Source of the DNA: Sphagnum compactum
Lineage: Eukaryota > Bryophyta > Sphagnopsida > Sphagnales
DNA: 64,000 bases
Reading direction: 5' to 3'
Assembly: GCA_965153455.1 (NCBI GenBank)
Contig: OZ234503.1
Span: forward strand, 5,704,001-5,768,000
This document shows, piece by piece, positions 58,086 through 64,000 of this stretch (within the stretch, counting starts at the first letter, position 1; the number at the start of each line of letters is the position of its first letter). The notes under the pieces are model-generated. The model did not search any database. It had not been told where the DNA came from and saw only the letters and a program-made list of their open reading frames with translations. A program made the position numbers and the translations under genes.

Positions 58086-60174
58086 CATTGATTCGGATAA
58101 TGCCAATTTTGTTTTTGGCAAAGTTTGTACATAAGTATGAACCACTAAGAGGTATAGACTATAGACACCCTCATTTTCATTACATATATTGTGCTTAAAT
58201 ATGCTGAAAATAATAAATTCTCAATAGGTAATAGGTTTTGTATCTTCACACCATAGGGACCCCCAAACAAGTTTTTTGCATCATCACTTCTTTTGCAATT
58301 AGGACCATGAGAACATAAAAAGAGTTGATGGAATAGTTGAAATAGTAGCATGTAATTAATATCTCAATTATTCATGAATCACATGCAAACATTTTGTTCA
58401 AAACCTATAGTTGTAACGAAGTTAATCCAATTCTCTAAAAATCATGCTAGCCTTTCTAAAAAAGATAAAATCAACAAACATGTTCATGTTGGTCAAGCAC
58501 ACCACAAGTTGGTTCATGTTGATTGAAATTTGGGAAATTAAATTTATGGAAATGAATCCAACAATGAATCCAACAACTATTCTTAAACCCATTTTCACTC
58601 AAGTCATTTAAGTCAACCGGCAAGCTAGGAGTATTCAAGCTTTTAACCTCCTATAGTTTTCAAAAAGATAATATATAGCTAGAAGAACACATGTGGTGTG
58701 GTTTGGTCCCTCATGAGGCTCTTGAAAATCAATCAAATAATCTCCTTTCAACAAGTCCCTTGAAAGAAAAGCCCTTGTCAAAATGGGACCTTGCCAAGGA
58801 CTAGGCCATACTTACTCGTGAGTGTGTTCATGTATAACACGATATGGTGATACCTAATTAGTTGTAAGTGAATCTAAATTTCAAGACCTCTTTCTCTTGT
58901 GATGGGCCTTGTTCATTGGCCATCATCACAAAAAATATGTATTCCAAAATTAAAAAACATCGCGGTTCACATTGAACCTCTTGATTTTGCTTAGATCTGT
59001 AGGCAAAAGGAGTAAAACTTTGGGCAAGGAATGAGGGATAAAATCAGGTGAGGGGAGCAACAACGTAAGGGGCACATGATGAAAATTGTGAGAACAACAT
59101 AAGAAACATTTGGCAAAGCATATGGAACAAAGTAGTAAGGAATACATAAGAACAAAAGCCCATATGTCCGTCCCCCAAAACAAAAGAAACAAGGGGGTGT
59201 GTCACACTGTGGCCTTGCCATTTACATTAAAAAATACATTAAGGCAAAAAGAAGAATTGTGGAAATTCAAATATTTCACCATGCAAAATCTTCAAAAAAA
59301 TCCTCTACAAGAAACCAAAATCTTCAAGATGTCATAACTCTATAACTAATCTCAAGTTTCAACACAAGCCAAAATATTATGTTTTAAAAATCCTCATATA
59401 AAATTAGACCTACTACTTCTAGGGGCCAAAATCCCTTAAGCTACTATACTATTTAATGAATCTAAACACAATATCCTTCTTGCCTTGGTAGGCAATGCCA
59501 AAAAGCCTTCAAGTTCCCCATGCTCCCCATCCCCCCAAATCCTAGAAAGGCTAAAAAAACCCTTGTCATGTGCAACTCAACTCATAGTGGTGGCTCAACA
59601 GATCAGATGCCTTAAAAATTTTCTTTTCTAACTAGTATTTAATACCACGTTTCTGCTTAGGTTATTGGTGTGAGCATCAAAGTGGGATAAAATAGTGTTG
59701 TTATCACCATATAGGTAACAAGAAAAAAAAAGGGAGGCCCCCCCTTCACTCCATGACACAACTTCTCATTGGTTGCATGGGAAATTCTATTCCTAAGAAA
59801 CACCCAACCTATATAAGGTAAGCAAGGTATCACCACCCATCTCTACAAATGGGCCACTAATTTTTGCCAAAAGACAAAACAATTTTTATTTTATTATTTT
59901 CCAACACTTGTACAAAAACATGTACCATGCCCTCTTTTGTGCATTGTCCCCACCCAACACTTTTACTGTGATCCACAAACAAAATGGCCCAAATACATAT
60001 GGACAACCCCACCACATTTTGTCTAGTGTGTTTTTGAAGGATGATTGTATCATGTAATTTTGCAAGGTACCTTTGATCTTCTCCTCCTCCTCGTGGGGGA
60101 TTCATTCGATCAAGTTGGTGAAGACAAGGCTTACAGCTTCGTAACATTATGTGCTAGGCTAGACCACCCTAAAC
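58086..60174. other. AT-rich intergenic DNA
   Basis: A minus-strand open frame at 59857-60147 (96 codons) has no family signature I recognise. Otherwise stop-laden and AT-rich; nothing supported. Confidence 0.4.
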
Positions 60175-60460
60175 CCTCACCCACACTAGCACTCTTGCTG
60201 AGCTCATGCAGACTACGAACACGGTCACCTTGGCCAAGTTTGTGGCATGCTGCCAGTACCAGAAGACAATCTATCCTCCATGATCTACCTTTCGTCTAAT
60301 GGACTCTTTGGTCCCAACCTCACCCACACTAGCACTCTTGTTGAGCTCATGCAGACTACGAACAGGGTCACCTTGGCCAAGTTTGTGGCATGCTGCCAGT
60401 ACCAGAGGACAATCTGTACTCCATGATCTACCTTTCGTCTAATGGACTCTCTGGTCCCAA
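60175..60460. repeat. 143-bp tandem duplication
   Basis: Two adjacent copies (60175-60317 and 60318-60460) differing at only a few positions. They share CCTCACCCACACTAGCACTC, TCATGCAGACTACGAACA, GGTCACCTTGGCCAAG and TTTCGTCTAATGGACTCT. Less AT-rich than the surroundings and open in one plus-strand frame, so it may derive from a gene fragment. High identity implies a recent duplication. Confidence 0.9.
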
Positions 60461-61726
60461 ATGGACGTAAAATTGTAAACAGTAAGCAGTAAACAGATCA
60501 CAAAACAAATCTCGTCAAAAGATATATTATGTGGGAGAAAGGGTCCAAAAATCCCTCTCCAATTCCAGGATGATTTGGGGGTTTTATTTTAGTTCTTTGA
60601 TAAGTGTTTTTTTCTCTGTGTTGGGTGGTTCTTTGATTTCGTTATAACCTTCAGTTTTTTGGTTTAGGAAAAATTTCAAAGAATCCGCTGGTTTGATTAA
60701 AAAACTGGTAAAGAGTTAGGGTTTAGGGTTTAAGGTTTAGGGTATAGTTCTTCGACTAGTTAGTTCTTTGGTTTTTTTCAACAACAAATTACAAGTCAAA
60801 ACTGGTTCTTTCAATTTTAAGCCAGTTGTTAAGCTGGTTAAGTTATTAATAACCTACCAATTGGTTGGTTACTGATTTTTTAATAATCAGTTAAATTGAT
60901 AATCATATGGTATTAAAATTTTAAAAATATAATAACCCATCTAGAGCACCCAATTATCATTCAGGTAGGTTATGAATCGTTAAAAAACTATCAAAATAAG
61001 AAAATAAAAATAAAAATAAAAATTCTAATATTAATTTATAGAAAACCTTCCAACCAGCTAATAACCTGTAAGAAAGATAACATGTGATTGTCATGTGATT
61101 TTTTTGTGTGTGTCAAGCCCAATGTCACATTTAATTTGTTGCTTTTGTTTAGTGCTTCCTGAATGGGGACGGGGTGGGGGCCTTAACAATTAAGGTCCTC
61201 TTATGGTGCATTCACACTTGATGTTAAATCAATGTGAATTGAAAATCTAGGTGGCACCCAATGTTAAACGGGCGATAGCTTAATGTTAAGTGAATGTTAG
61301 TTTAACATAAAATCTTCACCATAAGTAAGTTTTAAGTTTTAAATGATTAGTTACGGTGTTAATGAACTCAACACTAAAAGTCACTAACATCAAGTGTAAA
61401 CGCACTTTTAATGTATTTTGAGCATTTTGTTGGGCTTGTTGTTTGACCAAAAGTTACTAATAGAAGTTACTAATGAATGCTAGAACATTGATGTCAGGAT
61501 ATTAACAAATCAAACTACCTCCTCTGCATCAAACCTTAAATCTTAATTTTGCCGCTTTCTCCCTAAACCCTAATTTTATGGCTTTCTCCTTAAACCCTAA
61601 TTTCGTTGTTTTTTTCCTTAAATCCTAAACTAAAGGCCATGTAAGGGCTTACTTAAATTATGGGCTATCTAAGATAGCACCATCAAAATCTTACAAAGGG
61701 GAGTTATGTAGGGATTACTTACAATG

Positions 61727-61750
61727 TTACATAGGGGCTACCCTATGTAA
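61727..61750. repeat. perfect 10-bp hairpin
   Basis: TTACATAGGG, loop GCTA, CCCTATGTAA, inside the TAGG/CCTA-rich block. Confidence 0.8.
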
Positions 61751-62683
61751 CTCCTTTTTGCACTATGAATTAGCTCTAAGTAGCCCCCCAAATAACCCCT
61801 AGGCATCCCCTAATTCAAGAAATCTCTAGCCACCTTCATATGTAGCTTGTTGAGTAGCCTTAAGGTATCCCATAACCTAAGTAGGGCCCTAAGTGTTTAC
61901 ATAGAAAATCTTAATGAGCTTCTATGTACACTTTTGATAGCTCTTAGGTAGCCCCTTAAGTAGGCTCTATGTAATCCTTTAAGTAGACCATAGGCATCCC
62001 ATGGCAAGTTCAACATTTTAGTGTTGAATAGTTATTTTATTTTCAAGATTCCACGCTGAAAAAATTTTATTTCCTAATATATATATATCCTTTACAAACT
62101 TATTTTTTAGTTCTTTTGAAAATTTCAACATTTCTGAAAATAATATCACTAGGTCAAGGTTGCCAAGGTATTATAATATATATATTGTTGTGACACTTAA
62201 CCTCAAGGTTTGTTTATTTGTTTATTTGCTTTTTTTTTTTTTTTTTTTTTTTCAGACTTAAAAAATTAAAAAAACACTAAAATTTCATCAACTTGAAAAT
62301 AGTCCTCATTTGGCAGCCCTTCCCATCACAATTGTTTATTAGATCCTTTTATAGATTACATTTCTTGTCACTATAAGAGATCCTTTTATGAAGGCTGTGA
62401 ATTTTTTCTTACCAAGTGAGATGCACTATAATTGGACATTTTCAAAAAAGGTTCATGAATTTAATTTGAATCATGGAAGGGTGGCCCATGTCTCTAAAAA
62501 ATTTTGATTTCACCCTTGTGATTGTGAGTAATCTCCATCATGTGAATCACTTTTCATGGTTGGAAAAAAAAAATTTTCTGAAAAAAAAACTAAAGAAAAT
62601 TGAACTATCAACAAACAACTATAATGCAAAAGCTTCAACACCTTGAAAAGCCTTGAAAAAGAAATAATTAGAGAAAAAAAATG

Positions 62684-62789
62684 GATCCTTTTTTATTATT
62701 GTGTTTAGAGTTTAAGGGGCAATAATGTAAAAAGATGATCCCATTTTATTATTTTGTTTATGGTTTAAGGGGCAATAATTTAGTGGAGA
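62684..62789. repeat. 53-bp tandem duplication
   Basis: Two imperfect copies; GGGGCAATAAT(G/T)TA occurs at 62716 and 62769, with TTTTATTATT upstream in each. Confidence 0.75.
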
Positions 62790-63889
62790 GGGGGGCCAAT
62801 ACTTTCCTCCAACTTTGCTTTTTTAAAATTTTTGTATAAACATATCATAAATGAGTGACTAGGAATTTTTGGAACCCATGGGCTGTCACTATTTTCATGG
62901 AGCCCACTCAAAGAGGTGCGCTTGAAAAAAATACCCCGAAGAGAACCCAAGTTGAGTTTTTTTTCGAAATCCACCCATAAAATTAAAATTAAGACCGCAA
63001 ATATGTCAGAGATTACTAAAAGCAAACTACCTAGCCCAATCATTATGATCGACCAATCAGAAATAGGGAGCAGCAGTCAGATCATATTTATTACATTCAT
63101 CTCTGGTAAGTGTTAGGCTTTGCTGTGCCTTTCACTAGCCTTGCCAAACTATGCAAGGCTCTGGGGCCAAAAGAAAAAACTTTTGCAGAGCCAAACCGGC
63201 CTGTCTTGAGTGTTCTGCATGAGGTCACATTTCACATTTCATTATCGAAAGTATTAATGTGTAGTTATTAATATGATTTTTTTTGTTCTAATTTTCTCAA
63301 AACAAAAAAAATCAACTCTACAAGTCTTTTTGGGTTTTAGTTTAGTGAAAGAAATTGTCGAAAAACCAAGTGAAAATTCTTTACAATGGAAATTCATTAT
63401 TGAATTTTTACTTATTTGCAATTGTATTGTTTAGGTCAAGATATACTATATATTACTGACAAACTAAAAAACAACTTCTACCACCAATGAAGATTTCATA
63501 TTTGGAAAACTGTGCATGAAATTCACAATAGTAGGTTGTGTATGACTTTAAGTTTGTTAAAAAAACAAGTTTCAAATTATGTTTGAACCATGAACAAATA
63601 AATTCATGTCCCTAATATATCATTTTTTCAAAGCTCAATATCAAATCCCACATAAATAACTTAAAATTTCTTAGTTACAAAAGGATGGCATATGTGACCA
63701 TATGCTACAAAATAGGGTGAGCATCACAAGGATGACACCTTATGCGTAAGGTTCTGTATCTTGATGGGCCTTTTGTTTTGTAGGAACCTCTAGGGACATT
63801 TTGAAAAATGCATTGCTCACTCTATATAGGAAGGTGTTGTTTTTTTTTTTCCCCTATGATATGCTTAGTGTCATTTTTAATTTTTTTCT

Positions 63890-63936
63890 CATGATACCCT
63901 TTGGGTACACCCACTAAATACCCAAAGGGTATCATG
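63890..63936. repeat. perfect 18-bp inverted repeat
   Basis: CATGATACCCTTTGGGTA at 63890-63907 and its exact reverse complement at 63919-63936, with an 11-nt loop. TATCATGCTAAAATT is then repeated directly just downstream. It could be a hairpin or facing termini of small elements. Confidence 0.85.
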
Positions 63937-64000
63937 CTAAAATTCGGTATCATGCTAAAATTTTAAAACTTAAAAGAACCGTCATGTGTAAAACACCACC

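Larger units (their letters stand above)
60461..63889. other. AT-rich intergenic DNA with CCTA/TAGG-rich part
   Basis: 60716-60745 holds three imperfect telomere-like GGGTTTA repeats, and 61560-61610 has CCCTAAA/CCTTAAACCCTAA words. 61650-62010 is another TAGG/CCTA-rich degenerate block. 62230-62252 is a T run of over 20. An ORF at 63043-62780 (minus, 87 codons) has no recognised family. No gene supported. Confidence 0.4.

Noticed and set aside
59857-60147. 96-codon minus-strand frame
   Set aside because: No domain, no upstream exon; kept only as a note in the flank description.
62780-63043. 87-codon minus-strand frame with a hydrophobic start
   Set aside because: No recognised family, no splice context, typical of AT-rich chance frames; possible organelle insertion considered but no organelle gene recognised.

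Overview
The window is nuclear DNA from a land plant. All four recognisable genes are plant-type and split by many spliceosomal introns (GT-AG, with one GC-AG case), interstitial TTTAGGG motifs occur, and the AT-rich gaps hold decayed plant transposons. Nothing seen fixes the species. A seed-free lineage such as a fern or lycophyte is only a guess.

Layout. 0-7.5 kb is AT-rich and holds dispersed repeats, an odd G-run island at 4.1-4.6 kb, and a chain of phase-compatible exon-like blocks on the minus strand (0.8-2.95 kb) that may be an unrecognised gene. 7.5-17.9 kb has genic base composition and carries two minus-strand genes: ribosomal protein eS21 (RPS21, 3 exons, 81 aa) and an ARIADNE RBR E3 ubiquitin ligase (7 exons, about 751 aa). 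18-25.6 kb is transposon territory: a CACTA-like element with an ACCT-rich core and a nested SINE-like piece, a broken Ty3/gypsy polyprotein, and a CCTA/TAGG-rich satellite-like block. 25.8-27.3 kb carries ribosomal protein eL33 (RPL35A, 4 exons, 111 aa, plus strand). 28-32.4 kb holds a large AT-rich fold-back, a tRNA-derived SINE and several tandem repeats. 33.1-47.8 kb is a complete 26-exon CLU/TPR gene of the REC/TSS family (about 2194 aa, plus strand), with repeat-rich introns. 48-64 kb is mostly AT-rich repeat sequence, including a second CACTA-like copy inverted relative to the first.

The genes form no pathway or operon. They are two cytosolic ribosomal proteins (each with a telo-box AAACCCTAA upstream of its ATG), a ubiquitin ligase, and a CLU-family factor linked in Arabidopsis to the plastid compartment and growth control. 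All exon boundaries were placed by hand from splice dinucleotides, reading phase and remembered protein families; no alignment was run. No novel defence or metabolic system was found. The items most worth a second look are the unrecognised spliced gene at 0.8-2.95 kb, the GC-AG intron and acceptor-bearing tandem repeat in the CLU gene, the five-unit repeat upstream of that gene, the CACTA-like pair, and the large fold-back at 28.65-28.98 kb.
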